Shown here piece by piece: positions 1-5,956 of a DNA stretch of 9,985 nt. The DNA comes from an uncultured Collinsella sp. (GTDB lineage Bacteria > Actinomycetota > Coriobacteriia > Coriobacteriales > Coriobacteriaceae), in the NCBI GenBank assembly GCA_902482615.1, contig CABTAA010000047.1, positions 1 to 9,985 of the forward strand. The letters run 5' to 3'. The notes under the pieces were generated by a model. It was given only the letters and a program-made list of their open reading frames with translations, made no database searches and was not told the origin of the DNA. The translations under genes and the position numbers were made by a program. How positions within the stretch are numbered: position 1 is the stretch's first letter; every line of letters begins with the position of its first letter.

Positions 1-25
1 TCCCTACACGACGCTCTTCCGATCT
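1..25 (+). other. Illumina TruSeq read-1 adapter remnant
   Basis: The first 25 bases match the 3' end of the standard TruSeq read-1 adapter, ending in GACGCTCTTCCGATCT. Genomic coding sequence begins directly afterwards at base 26, in frame with the NlpC/P60 fragment. This is uncleaned sequencing adapter at the contig end and has no biological role. Confidence 0.97.
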
Positions 26-319
26 AAGCTTGGTTGCGCTTATTCCTGGGGCGGAATTGGCCCAAACAGATTCGACTGCTCTGGTTTTGTTAGCTATTGT
101 CTCACTGGTCGCTATTGCCGCCTGGGCACCACGGACACCTTTATGGGCTGGACGCGTGTGTCCGATCCGCAGCCCGGTGACGTTGTGGTCAACTCGTACC
201 ACACCGGCATTTACATCGGTGGTGGTCAGATGATTCATGCTTCCGACTACAACACGGGTGTTATCATCAGCTCCGTTGCCGCCGGCATGAACAATAACTA
301 TATCTTCGTTCGCTACTAA
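26..319 (+). CDS. NlpC/P60 peptidoglycan endopeptidase, C-terminal fragment
   Basis: This is an open frame of 97 residues plus a TAA stop, cut at its 5' end by the adapter, so the start is missing. NlpC/P60 domains are cysteine peptidases that cleave peptide stems of peptidoglycan outside the cell. The visible domain begins GCAYSWGGIGPNRFDCSGF, with the expected catalytic Cys at fragment residue 18 in the DCSG motif. The catalytic His at residue 59 sits in YHTGIYIGGG, and a second polar His is at residue 71 in MIHAS. The protein ends shortly after the domain, as is usual for this family. The missing N-terminus probably held a signal peptide and perhaps a coiled coil or SH3 domain, but none of that is visible. 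A hairpin terminator follows 24 bases after the stop. Confidence 0.9.
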   Translation, partial: KLGCAYSWGGIGPNRFDCSGFVSYCLTGRYCRLGTTDTFMGWTRVSDPQPGDVVVNSYHTGIYIGGGQMIHASDYNTGVIISSVAAGMNNNYIFVRY

Positions 320-342
320 GTATTCAGATAGAGCAAACGGAT

Positions 343-381
343 ATGGGCCTCATGGCTTTGAGTCATGGGGTCCATTCTTTT
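343..381 (+). terminator. Terminator of the NlpC/P60 gene
   Basis: A 12-bp stem (343-354 with 364-375, ten Watson-Crick pairs and two G-U pairs) encloses a 9-nt loop and is followed by TCTTTT. It lies 24 bases after the peptidase stop and is a normal Rho-independent terminator. Confidence 0.75.
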
Positions 382-393
382 ACCTTTCGTGCA

Positions 394-428
394 GGCCGCT
401 ATCTAGTTTTGAATACTAGATAGCGGCC
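394..428. promoter_or_regulatory. Palindromic candidate operator upstream of degV (site 1)
   Basis: A perfect 14-bp inverted repeat (394-407 with 415-428) surrounds a 7-base centre; the half-site core is GCTATCTAG. No T-tract follows on either strand, so it does not look like a terminator. Bases 398-424 match 23 of 27 positions of a second site (2071-2097) in front of the DUF1836 gene. A dyad repeated upstream of two neighbouring genes is most simply a protein-binding site, and the DUF1836 protein encoded next door is the obvious candidate. The binding is inferred; only the repeat is seen. Confidence 0.65.
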
Positions 429-448
429 CAATCGGTCTGCAAGACGGC

Positions 449-454
449 TATAAT
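449..454 (+). promoter_or_regulatory. Candidate -10 element of degV
   Basis: TATAAT is a perfect -10 hexamer 29 bases before the degV start. No convincing -35 hexamer lies 16-18 bases upstream, which would suit a promoter needing an activator bound at the adjacent dyad. A 7-bp inverted repeat, TAATTGT/ACAATTA (451-457 and 464-470), overlaps it. Confidence 0.55.
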
Positions 455-483
455 TGTATAAGAACAATTAGAAAGGACCCTCT

Positions 484-1350
484 ATGAGCTGGGCACTTAT
501 CTCCGATTCAAGCTGCAACCTCCGCGATTGGCAACCGAACGCGCCCCATACCACCTTTGCATTTGCGCCCCTCAAAATTCGAGTTGGGGAGCGTGAATTC
601 GTCGATGACCTTTCGCTCGATGTGCATGAGCTCAACTGCGCTGTTATGGCGGAGACGAACGCTTCTTCGAGCGCTTGTCCCAGCGTAGGGGAGTGGGCCG
701 AGCTCTTCAAATTGGCAGACAAGACCATCTGCATGCCGATCTCTGAGGGCGTGTCAGGCAGCTATAACGCGGCAGCCACGGCTCGCGATATGGTTCTTGC
801 CGAGGAGCCCGACCGACAGATTCATCTAGTCAATTCACGCGCAGCTGGCGGCAAAATGGACCTCATTTTCTTGCTGTTCGACCGCTATCTTGCAAGCAAC
901 CCGGATGTCTCATTCGAGGATGCTTGCGCATACTTCGATAGCCTTGAACAGAACAGCAAAATCCTCTTCAGCTTGTGCAATTACGAAAATCTCGCCAAAG
1001 CCGGACGTATCCCTAAGGCAGCTGGCGTCATTGCCAACAAGCTCAATATCCGCATTTTGGGCACGGCGAGTGAGGCCGGTAAAATCGAACTCGTGGGGCA
1101 CACGCGTGGCGAAAAGAAGATGCTCAACAAGATCATCGACACTATGGAAGCCGAGGGCTTTACGGGCGGTGAGGTCGTCATCGACCATGTGGAGAACACA
1201 TCGAGCGCCCAGGCGTTGGCCGATCGCATTGTTGAGCATTGGCCCGGCTCCAAGACCATCATCATGCCCTGCAACGGCCTGGATTCCTATTACGCCGAGA
1301 TGCACGGCCTCATCATCGGCTACGGCATGGGCGTAGCTTCGGGCAAATAA
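484..1350 (+). CDS. DegV-family fatty-acid-binding protein
   Basis: The 288-residue product has the usual DegV length. In Firmicutes, DegV/FakB proteins hold a fatty acid that the kinase FakA phosphorylates to feed phospholipid synthesis. Family features visible here are the N-terminal ISDSSCNL (residues 6-13), the lipid-headgroup loops SSSACPS (61-67) and PISEGVSGSYNAA (85-97), and NYENLAKAGRI (166-176), which corresponds to the family's LKKGGRI segment. The C-terminal signature is diverged: GLIIGYGMG (275-283) stands where many members have a His-Gly-rich turn, so ligand preference may differ. The start is supported by GAAAGGA six bases upstream. A terminator follows closely, so it is probably transcribed alone. 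The dyad at 394-428 suggests control by the neighbouring DUF1836 protein. Cytosolic location is expected. Assignment to the family is firm; the actual lipid is unknown. Confidence 0.9.
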   Translation: MSWALISDSSCNLRDWQPNAPHTTFAFAPLKIRVGEREFVDDLSLDVHELNCAVMAETNASSSACPSVGEWAELFKLADKTICMPISEGVSGSYNAAATARDMVLAEEPDRQIHLVNSRAAGGKMDLIFLLFDRYLASNPDVSFEDACAYFDSLEQNSKILFSLCNYENLAKAGRIPKAAGVIANKLNIRILGTASEAGKIELVGHTRGEKKMLNKIIDTMEAEGFTGGEVVIDHVENTSSAQALADRIVEHWPGSKTIIMPCNGLDSYYAEMHGLIIGYGMGVASGK

Positions 1351-1368
1351 AGTCCAACCAAGCAAAAT

Positions 1369-1413
1369 ACGGGCGGGACAAAGCGACAGATGGCTCTTTG
1401 TCCCGCCCGTTTT
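1369..1413. terminator. Two-way terminator between degV and the DUF1836 gene
   Basis: A perfect 15-bp GC-rich stem (1369-1383 with 1396-1410) has a 12-nt loop. A T-run follows it on the plus strand (1410-1413) and AAAAT precedes it, giving a U-run on the minus strand. It sits between two convergent genes and should stop transcription from both sides. Confidence 0.9.
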
Positions 1414-1422
1414 ATACGTCGG

Positions 1423-2034
1423 CTAGCTATTAAACCCGTTGAACTTGAGATAGCTCATCAAGTAAGCCTTCGAAACAAAGGATGAAACCGCGCTGCGCAC
1501 AAGCAGCGACTCACGCGTTACCTGATGCGCCGTATCGGGAACCGGCGTCTGCTCGACGGAAAACGCCGAACGAATCGATGCCTCGAGCTGATCGACCACA
1601 TAATCAAAGGCCGTCGGGGCATCGTAGCTCAAACGCTGAATGTTAAAGAGTGCCTGCACCGCAGCAATAGGTAGCACCTGCTTAAAGATGCAGATAGCGA
1701 TCAGGCGGGCAATCTGCTCGCGGCCATATTGCTTTTTGACCGGAGCAGGCACCAGGCCGACCTTCACGTAGTTATTGATCATCGATGGCGTAATGACAGG
1801 CTGCTCAACGCAAATGGACAGCGGCTCCATCCACAGCGCAACATACTCAATGACCTGGTCGCGGTAGAGCGTCACATTGGGCAACTGGTCATAGCGCGGC
1901 AGACTCAACGTATTGAGTTTGCGCACGATATCGGACTGAATAAATGCATCGGGCAGCACAGTGGGCTGAATATCCTCAGGCTTAATGCTGACCGACGAAT
2001 CAGACATCGGGATAACGCGTTTGGCGTGGTTCAT
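1423..2034 (-). CDS. DUF1836 family DNA-binding protein (putative regulator)
   Basis: This is a 203-residue protein with the DUF1836 core. LPRYDQLPNVTLYRDQVIEY (46-65) leads into PVITPSMINNYVKVGLVPAP (79-98), KKQYGREQIARLIAICIFKQ (100-119) and VLPIAAVQALF (120-130). The middle part reads as a winged-helix/MerR-like DNA-binding segment: the MINNYVK helix followed by a basic wing. The family is widespread in Firmicutes and Coriobacteria and often lies beside degV or hemolysin-III-type genes; its biochemical role is largely uncharacterised. The start is chosen for GGAGG placed just upstream (ACGGAGGATCCTT then ATG). A nearly identical 27-bp dyad lies about 40 bases upstream of this gene and upstream of convergent degV, so autoregulation plus control of degV is the working hypothesis. 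The C-terminus (about 140-203) is probably helical and may be for dimerisation. Confidence 0.85.
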   Translation of the reverse strand: MNHAKRVIPMSDSSVSIKPEDIQPTVLPDAFIQSDIVRKLNTLSLPRYDQLPNVTLYRDQVIEYVALWMEPLSICVEQPVITPSMINNYVKVGLVPAPVKKQYGREQIARLIAICIFKQVLPIAAVQALFNIQRLSYDAPTAFDYVVDQLEASIRSAFSVEQTPVPDTAHQVTRESLLVRSAVSSFVSKAYLMSYLKFNGFNS

Positions 2035-2058
2035 AAGGATCCTCCGTTCATTAGCTAT

Positions 2059-2069
2059 ATTGTATTCTA
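2059..2069 (-). promoter_or_regulatory. Candidate -10 region of the DUF1836 gene
   Basis: Read on the minus strand this is TAGAATACAAT, containing two overlapping -10-like hexamers (TAGAAT and TACAAT) 25-35 bases before the start codon. The matching -35 position falls inside the dyad at 2071-2097 and has no consensus sequence. A protein bound to that dyad would block polymerase, which suits autorepression. Confidence 0.4.
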
Positions 2070-2070
2070 G

Positions 2071-2097
2071 GTTATCTAGTTTTACATACTATATAGC
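2071..2097. promoter_or_regulatory. Palindromic candidate operator upstream of the DUF1836 gene (site 2)
   Basis: This 27-base imperfect dyad has half-sites GTTATCTAG and CTATATAGC around a TTTTACATA centre. In the same plus-strand orientation it matches 23 of 27 positions of site 1 (398-424). It overlaps the -35 region of the DUF1836 promoter. The symmetry and repetition are seen directly; binding by the DUF1836 product is inferred. Confidence 0.65.
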
Positions 2098-2106
2098 AGG
2101 AAAGTA

Positions 2107-2148
2107 AAAGTGGTTGGACAGCACATTGATGCACCGTCCAACCACTTT
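2107..2148 (-). terminator. Terminator of trxB
   Basis: A perfect 13-bp stem (2107-2119 with 2136-2148) has a 16-nt loop. On the minus strand it is followed by a T-rich tract (CTTTTACTTT across its end), as expected for the trxB transcript ending here. It also separates trxB from the DUF1836 promoter. Confidence 0.85.
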
Positions 2149-2188
2149 GTTTAAAGATAGCAACCTTACATAAGATATATTATCGTAC

Positions 2189-3127
2189 TTATCTACGGAG
2201 AAATGCGTATGCGCTGGTTGCCGCTATGGCTCCGTCAGAAACCGCGGTCACAACCTGGCGTAAACGCTTGGAACGGATATCGCCAGCGGCAAATAGACCT
2301 GGCGTGCGGGTCGCCATGGATTCATCAGTCAGAATGCCGCCATCAGGCGCCAAATCGACTAGATGCTCAACAAGCTCGGTATGGGGTTGCGTGCCGGTAT
2401 AGACAAAGATGCCAAAAGAGCCGGGTTCAAATGACTCGGTATGAATTTCCCCGGATGAATTGTCCTTAAAGGCGATCGTCGTTGGCATGGCTTCGCCCGA
2501 GAGCTCCACAATACTAGTTTGGTACCTAACTGTAATATTGTCCTTTTCGAGTACTTTCTGAACAACACCATCAGGCGCACGAAACTGGTCGCGGCGCAGC
2601 ACGATGGTCACACTGCTGGCGATTTCTGACAAGAACAGGGCTTCCTCGCAGGCGGCATTGCCGCCACCGATGACAAAGACCTGTTTACCGCGAAAGAACA
2701 TGCCATCGCACGTCGCGCAATACGAAACACCGCGACCGCGATACGTATCCTCGCCAACAAAACCAGCAGATCGCGGCGTAGCACCCATGCAAGCGATAAC
2801 ACTCGAGGCCAGCGTATCGCCCATATCATGATGCACCGTAAACAGCGCTGTATCGGCATCGTAATCGATACCCGTAACCATGCTCCATGCAACCTGTGCT
2901 CCCAGGCCCTCTGCATGTTGCTGAAAACGCTCGCCGAGTTCGGCGCCACTCAAGAGCGGAATGCCCGGATAGTTCTCGACCTCATTGGTTGTGGCGATCT
3001 GCCCTCCCGACATGCCCTGTTCAATCACGGTCGTCGTTAGGTTGAAGCGCGCAGCGTAAATGGCGGCAGCATAGCCCGCGGGGCCGCCACCGATAATAGC
3101 AACATCGATCGGCTGATGGGTAGTCAT
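2189..3127 (-). CDS. trxB: Thioredoxin reductase (NADPH, FAD-dependent)
   Basis: This 312-residue cytosolic flavoenzyme transfers electrons from NADPH through FAD to thioredoxin and so supports disulfide reduction and ribonucleotide reductase. Visible motifs are the FAD-binding GGGPAGYAAA (13-22), the redox-active CATC (137-140), and the NADPH-binding GGGNAACEEA (154-163). LRRDQFRA (177-184) fits the family's phosphate-contacting HRRxxFRA with Leu replacing His. The C-terminal FAD segment is GLFAAGDIR (277-285) followed by QVVTAVSDGAIAA (291-303). The length is typical. I start at 3127 because AGGAGGT lies just upstream. The open frame extends 25 codons further to 3202, but that extension has no ribosome-binding site and is not family-like. 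No thioredoxin gene is adjacent. A terminator lies 40 bases downstream. Confidence 0.95.
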   Translation of the reverse strand: MTTHQPIDVAIIGGGPAGYAAAIYAARFNLTTTVIEQGMSGGQIATTNEVENYPGIPLLSGAELGERFQQHAEGLGAQVAWSMVTGIDYDADTALFTVHHDMGDTLASSVIACMGATPRSAGFVGEDTYRGRGVSYCATCDGMFFRGKQVFVIGGGNAACEEALFLSEIASSVTIVLRRDQFRAPDGVVQKVLEKDNITVRYQTSIVELSGEAMPTTIAFKDNSSGEIHTESFEPGSFGIFVYTGTQPHTELVEHLVDLAPDGGILTDESMATRTPGLFAAGDIRSKRLRQVVTAVSDGAIAATSAYAFLRR

Positions 3128-3244
3128 GAAGAGACCTCCTGTCGAAAGATTGGCGTTCTTTGCGCTCATACCCAAATTTAGACGAACGTGACACTCATGC
3201 ACTACAATGATTCCTTGCGAAACTAAGATGAAGGGGAGTTATCG

Positions 3245-4546
3245 ATGGATCAAACGCAGACGAGCAATAGCGCTCCCCTGCCCATGCAAGCTACTCCCCA
3301 ACCGGAGCAAATGACCGTTTCACCTGCACAAAAACCACTGGTAACCATTGTGCACGCATCGGTTGGATCGGGCCACAAAGCCGCCGCCAACGCGATTGCG
3401 CAGGCATTCGACCTCATCCGCGGCACCAGCGGCATCCCCGAGGATGTTGAGATTGAAGTGCTCGATATCCTTGATTTTGGACGTATTAAATTCGACGGCA
3501 ACAAAACGGCTGCCTCGTTTACCGGCGCCACGCGTCCAATATATGACTTGACCTGGCGTTATACCCTTACCGGACACTTGCTTTGGGGCGGAGGCACGGC
3601 ATGGTCACGTATTATGTTCCCTGCCTTCAACGAATATGTCCGCACCCGCAGGCCCATAGCCGTGGTCGCAACACACATCACGGCGGCCAACGTCGCTGTG
3701 GGTGCCCGCGTTATCACGGGTATCGATTATCCAGTCATCTGCGTACCAACAGACTATGAAGTCGAAGGCTTTTGGCCCCACAAGGACACCGACCTGTTCT
3801 GCGTAGCCAACGAATTTATGGCCGAGACACTTCGCCCCCGTAAAGTTCCCGAGACCAAAATCCGCATCACAGGCATCCCCATTCGCGCCGGGTTTGATAC
3901 GGACTACAATCGCGAGGAAGAACTCGAGAAGTTCAATCTCCCCGCTGACAAGACCGTTGTGTTGGTGATGGCCGGTGCCAGTTTGCCTCAACCGTACGTT
4001 CGCTTTCGCGCGGAGATGGACCGCACACTCCCCTTCCTGCGCAGCTTCGAGGACATGCACTTTGTCTTTTTGCCGGGCAAGGATGAGGAATACGCCACCC
4101 GCCTCAAGACGCTCTTCGACGCCATGAAGCTCGAAAACGTCACGGTTCTGGACTACGTGGACGACATGGCGGCCCTCATGCACGGCTGCGACCTGGCAAT
4201 CCTCAAATCGGGCGGACTCACCGTCACCGAGTGCCTGTGCGCGCATCTACCGATGATCCTGCTGGGCAAATCATACGGTCAGGAAAAGGCCAACACCACG
4301 ATGCTCACCGGCATGGGCGCCAGCATGCATGTCACCACGGCACGAGAGCTCATCGTAACCCTGCGCCACCTGCACGACCATCCGGAGTCGCTCAAAGCCC
4401 TACTCATCAACGGCGAAGTACTACGCCGTCCCCACGCAGCCGAAGACATCGCCGTCGCCACCATGGAACTCGTAGGCAAACCCCAGAAAAGAAAACGCGC
4501 ATTCTGCCGCTTCTACTGGGGCGGAAAACCCGCGCATATCCGCTAG
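3245..4546 (+). CDS. UgtP/MGDG-synthase-like glycosyltransferase (GT28)
   Basis: This 433-residue, two-domain glycosyltransferase is probably a membrane-surface enzyme that moves a sugar from a nucleotide donor to a diacylglycerol-type lipid, giving glycolipid or lipoteichoic-acid anchors. The N-terminal MGDG-synthase domain (about 32-200) has HASVGSGHKAAANAI (37-51), whose GxGHxxAA is the family hallmark. GIPIRAGF (210-217) marks the hinge. The C-terminal donor-binding domain (about 235-405) has VMAGAS (241-246) and KSGGLTVTECL (321-331), matching the GGxTxxE nucleotide-sugar motif. The first 30 residues are a Pro/Gln-rich extension, and the tail KPQKRKRAF is strongly basic, which would favour contact with acidic membrane. 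The start is backed by AAGGGGAG six bases upstream; Met23 is a weaker alternative. Sugar and acceptor cannot be read from sequence; MurG is less likely because of the MGDG-type N-terminus. Confidence 0.85.
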   Translation: MDQTQTSNSAPLPMQATPQPEQMTVSPAQKPLVTIVHASVGSGHKAAANAIAQAFDLIRGTSGIPEDVEIEVLDILDFGRIKFDGNKTAASFTGATRPIYDLTWRYTLTGHLLWGGGTAWSRIMFPAFNEYVRTRRPIAVVATHITAANVAVGARVITGIDYPVICVPTDYEVEGFWPHKDTDLFCVANEFMAETLRPRKVPETKIRITGIPIRAGFDTDYNREEELEKFNLPADKTVVLVMAGASLPQPYVRFRAEMDRTLPFLRSFEDMHFVFLPGKDEEYATRLKTLFDAMKLENVTVLDYVDDMAALMHGCDLAILKSGGLTVTECLCAHLPMILLGKSYGQEKANTTMLTGMGASMHVTTARELIVTLRHLHDHPESLKALLINGEVLRRPHAAEDIAVATMELVGKPQKRKRAFCRFYWGGKPAHIR

Positions 4547-4559
4547 CGTCTTAATGTTC

Positions 4560-4663
4560 GCTTGCCTGTGGGAGGCCCCTATATATCATCCCGTGCTCAA
4601 ACATTCTCGCTTCGCTGCGAAACTGCGCGCGGGATGATATATAGGGGCCTCCCACAGGCAAGC
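4560..4663 (-). repeat. Long hairpin repeat, copy 1 (conserved loop, variable arms)
   Basis: A perfect 34-bp inverted repeat (4560-4593 with 4630-4663) surrounds a 36-nt loop. Read on the minus strand, the loop runs from CGCGCAGTTTCGCAGCGA to GCGAGAATGTTTGAGCA and matches the loop of copy 2 apart from a 9-base difference. Inner arm bases (ATATCATCCC type) resemble the other copies; outer arm bases do not. No T-run follows on either strand, so it is not a standard terminator, although such a stem could still block read-through between the convergent genes. I assign it to a family of short hairpin elements, possibly MITE- or REP-like. No protein is encoded. Confidence 0.85.
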
Positions 4664-4725
4664 TGCGTTAACGTACTTGCAGCTATACCAGATTCCCCAC
4701 CATCAGAATCTGCAAAGGCAAAACC

Positions 4726-4789
4726 AAAAATATAAATATAGTAAGCCGATGCGAGAAAGGAGGTTTTCCTTTATCGCATCGGCTTACTA
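4726..4789 (-). terminator. Terminator-like hairpin for the dut operon
   Basis: A perfect 16-bp stem (4739-4754 with 4774-4789) continues after one G-A mismatch into a 6-bp stem (4756-4761 with 4767-4772) and a 5-nt loop. On the minus strand it is followed at once by a U-rich stretch (ATTTATATTTTT, bases 4738 down to 4726). It therefore probably ends transcripts coming from dut on the minus strand. On the plus strand the nearest T-run is about 12 bases away. Confidence 0.65.
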
Positions 4790-4824
4790 GAAAGAAAGGC
4801 TTTAATTTTTCAAGCGAGTAACCG

Positions 4825-4927
4825 CCCGCCCGTCTCTCACACATATCGTTCCACGCGCAGTTTCGCAGCGAGCGAAGCGACGCGAGAATGTTTGAGCATG
4901 GAATGATATGTGTGAGAGACGGGCGGG
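4825..4927 (+). repeat. Long hairpin repeat, copy 2 (conserved loop, variable arms)
   Basis: A 29-bp stem (4825-4853 with 4899-4927), perfect except for one G-U pair (4848 with 4904), surrounds a 45-nt loop. The loop shares CGCGCAGTTTCGCAGCGA and GCGAGAATGTTTGAGCA with copy 1 in the opposite orientation, and differs by a 9-base GCGAAGCGA-like duplication. The outer arm (CCCGCCCGTCTCTCAC) is unrelated to that of copy 1, yet pairs with its own partner. Confidence 0.85.
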
Positions 4928-4945
4928 AGGGATACGAGCGCCCCC

Positions 4946-4990
4946 GCGAGAATGTTTGAGCATGGGATGATATATAGGCGGGTCGGGCCG
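4946..4990 (+). repeat. Half copy of the hairpin repeat (copy 3)
   Basis: This segment holds GCGAGAATGTTTGAGCA (4946-4962), followed by a right arm beginning TGGGATGATATATAGG (4963-4978) and continuing GC-rich. The left arm and most of the loop are absent; copy 2 ends only 18 bases upstream. The arm's inner part could pair with the left arm of copy 1 (4578-4592). The right boundary is not definable and 4990 is approximate. Confidence 0.7.
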
Positions 4991-5013
4991 GTCAGCGGAC
5001 AGTACGTAAACGA

Positions 5014-5457
5014 CTAAGCGACGCCGCTAGAACCGAAACCGCCGGCTCCTCGGTCGGTTTTATCTAGTTCTTCTACTTCTATGAGGTTGACCGTGGGGAC
5101 TTCTTGGATGACGAGTTGGGCTATGCGGTCGCCTTTGTTGATTTGGATGTTGTTGGAGGGATCCAGGTTGATGAGGATAACCTTGAGTTCTCCTCGGTAG
5201 TGGGCGTCGATGAGGCCCGGCGTGTTGACTATAGACAGGCCCTGCTTGATGGCGAGACCGCTGCGGGGCTGGACGAAGCCGGCGTAGCCATCGGGCAGTG
5301 CGATAGCCAGCCCAGTAGAGACCAGACGACGTTCAAAAGGCTTCAGGACGCAGTCCTCGTTGGAGCGCAGATCCAAGCCGGCATCGGTGGGATGGGCGTA
5401 TTTGGGAAGCTCGACGGTGGGGTCGAGACGCTTTATGTTGAGGGTAATGTTGGACAT
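5014..5457 (-). CDS. dut: dUTP diphosphatase (trimeric dUTPase)
   Basis: This 147-residue dUTPase hydrolyses dUTP to dUMP and pyrophosphate, keeping uracil out of DNA and supplying thymidylate synthesis. All five trimeric-dUTPase motifs are visible in order: I AGLDL (26-30), II PRSGLA (64-69), III GLIDAHYRGE (81-90) with the uracil-stacking Tyr88, IV GDRIAQLVI (109-117), and V RGAGGFGSSG (136-145), the glycine-rich lid that closes on phosphate. The active site is complete, so it should be functional. The start overlaps the end region of nrdR: only four bases separate the nrdR stop from this ATG, and its Shine-Dalgarno AAGGTGA contains that stop. The two genes are therefore very probably translationally coupled. 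Transcription likely ends at the hairpin near 4739-4789. Confidence 0.96.
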   Translation of the reverse strand: MSNITLNIKRLDPTVELPKYAHPTDAGLDLRSNEDCVLKPFERRLVSTGLAIALPDGYAGFVQPRSGLAIKQGLSIVNTPGLIDAHYRGELKVILINLDPSNNIQINKGDRIAQLVIQEVPTVNLIEVEELDKTDRGAGGFGSSGVA

Positions 5458-5461
5458 GGAA

Positions 5462-5905
5462 TCACCTTAGCTTGTCGAGCTCTTGCAGAAACTCATCGAC
5501 GTCTTTGAAATCGCGGTAGACCGAGGCAAAACGGATGTACGCCACCTTGTCGATCTTTGCCAAGCGCTTGAGCACCATGTCACCCAACTCATGGGACGTG
5601 ACGGCCGTCAGTGTGCGAGAGCGCAGCTCGACCTCGATGTCGTCGATAATCTCATTGAGCTTCTTAGTGTCGATATCGCGTTTGATAGTGGCGCGCATCA
5701 AGCCGACGAGCAGCTTATTGCGATCGAACCGCTGCTTGGTTCCGTCTGACTTAATGACCTCGATTGGGTCTTCGCATCGCTCAAACGTTGTAAAGCGATA
5801 GTTACACGAGCAACATTCGCGACGGCGCTTAATGGTGTTATTTGACTCCTGCATACGGGAATCAACGACGCGGGTATGTGCCTTGCCACATTTGGGACAG
5901 CGCAT
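5462..5905 (-). CDS. nrdR: Transcriptional repressor NrdR
   Basis: This 147-residue protein is the zinc- and nucleotide-sensing repressor of ribonucleotide reductase genes. The N-terminal zinc ribbon has Cys3 and Cys6 (CPKC) and Cys31 and Cys34 (CCSC), with the flanking basic IKRRREC and NYRFTTFE that are nearly invariant in the family. The ATP-cone domain occupies about 48-138 and includes VIKSDGTKQRFDRNKL (50-65) and KVAYIRFASVYRDF (120-133). NrdR normally binds NrdR boxes in front of nrd operons; no such box or nrd gene is visible in this window. It lies between the LysM gene (51-bp gap) and dut (4-bp gap), all on the minus strand. The Shine-Dalgarno GAGGAGGT sits only about three bases before the ATG, and both are part of a hairpin described separately. 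Pairing of nrdR with dut is consistent with a role in dNTP balance. Confidence 0.97.
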   Translation of the reverse strand: MRCPKCGKAHTRVVDSRMQESNNTIKRRRECCSCNYRFTTFERCEDPIEVIKSDGTKQRFDRNKLLVGLMRATIKRDIDTKKLNEIIDDIEVELRSRTLTAVTSHELGDMVLKRLAKIDKVAYIRFASVYRDFKDVDEFLQELDKLR

Positions 5906-5943
5906 GGTACCTCCTCTTAAACGATAACAAGGGTACCATGCGC
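5900..5943 (-). promoter_or_regulatory. Hairpin enclosing the nrdR start codon
   Basis: A perfect 12-bp inverted repeat (5900-5911 with 5932-5943) has a 20-nt spacer. In the minus-strand mRNA the upstream arm GCGCATGGTACC can pair with GGTACCATGCGC, which contains the nrdR AUG and the end of its Shine-Dalgarno; the rest of the Shine-Dalgarno is at the edge of the loop. Folding would hide the start codon. The upstream arm lies in the LysM-nrdR gap. The regulatory role is inferred from position. Confidence 0.6.
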
Positions 5944-5956
5944 AGCGCGATAATGA

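Noticed and set aside
30..233. A 67-codon plus-strand frame at the left end
   Set aside because: It overlaps the NlpC/P60 frame, which carries the catalytic Cys and His motifs and runs to the proper stop at 319; this frame has no recognisable content.
394..428. Reading the degV upstream palindrome as a transcription terminator
   Set aside because: No T-run follows on either strand, and a true terminator already lies at 343-381; the near-copy at 2071-2097 argues for an operator.
3128..3202. 25-codon N-terminal extension of trxB
   Set aside because: The FAD motif is correctly placed from the ATG at 3127, which has AGGAGGT just upstream; the extension has neither a ribosome-binding site nor family similarity.
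4560..4990. CRISPR array from repeated GCGAGAATGTTTGAGCA
   Set aside because: Only three copies occur, in mixed orientation and with irregular spacing inside hairpins, and no cas genes are present.
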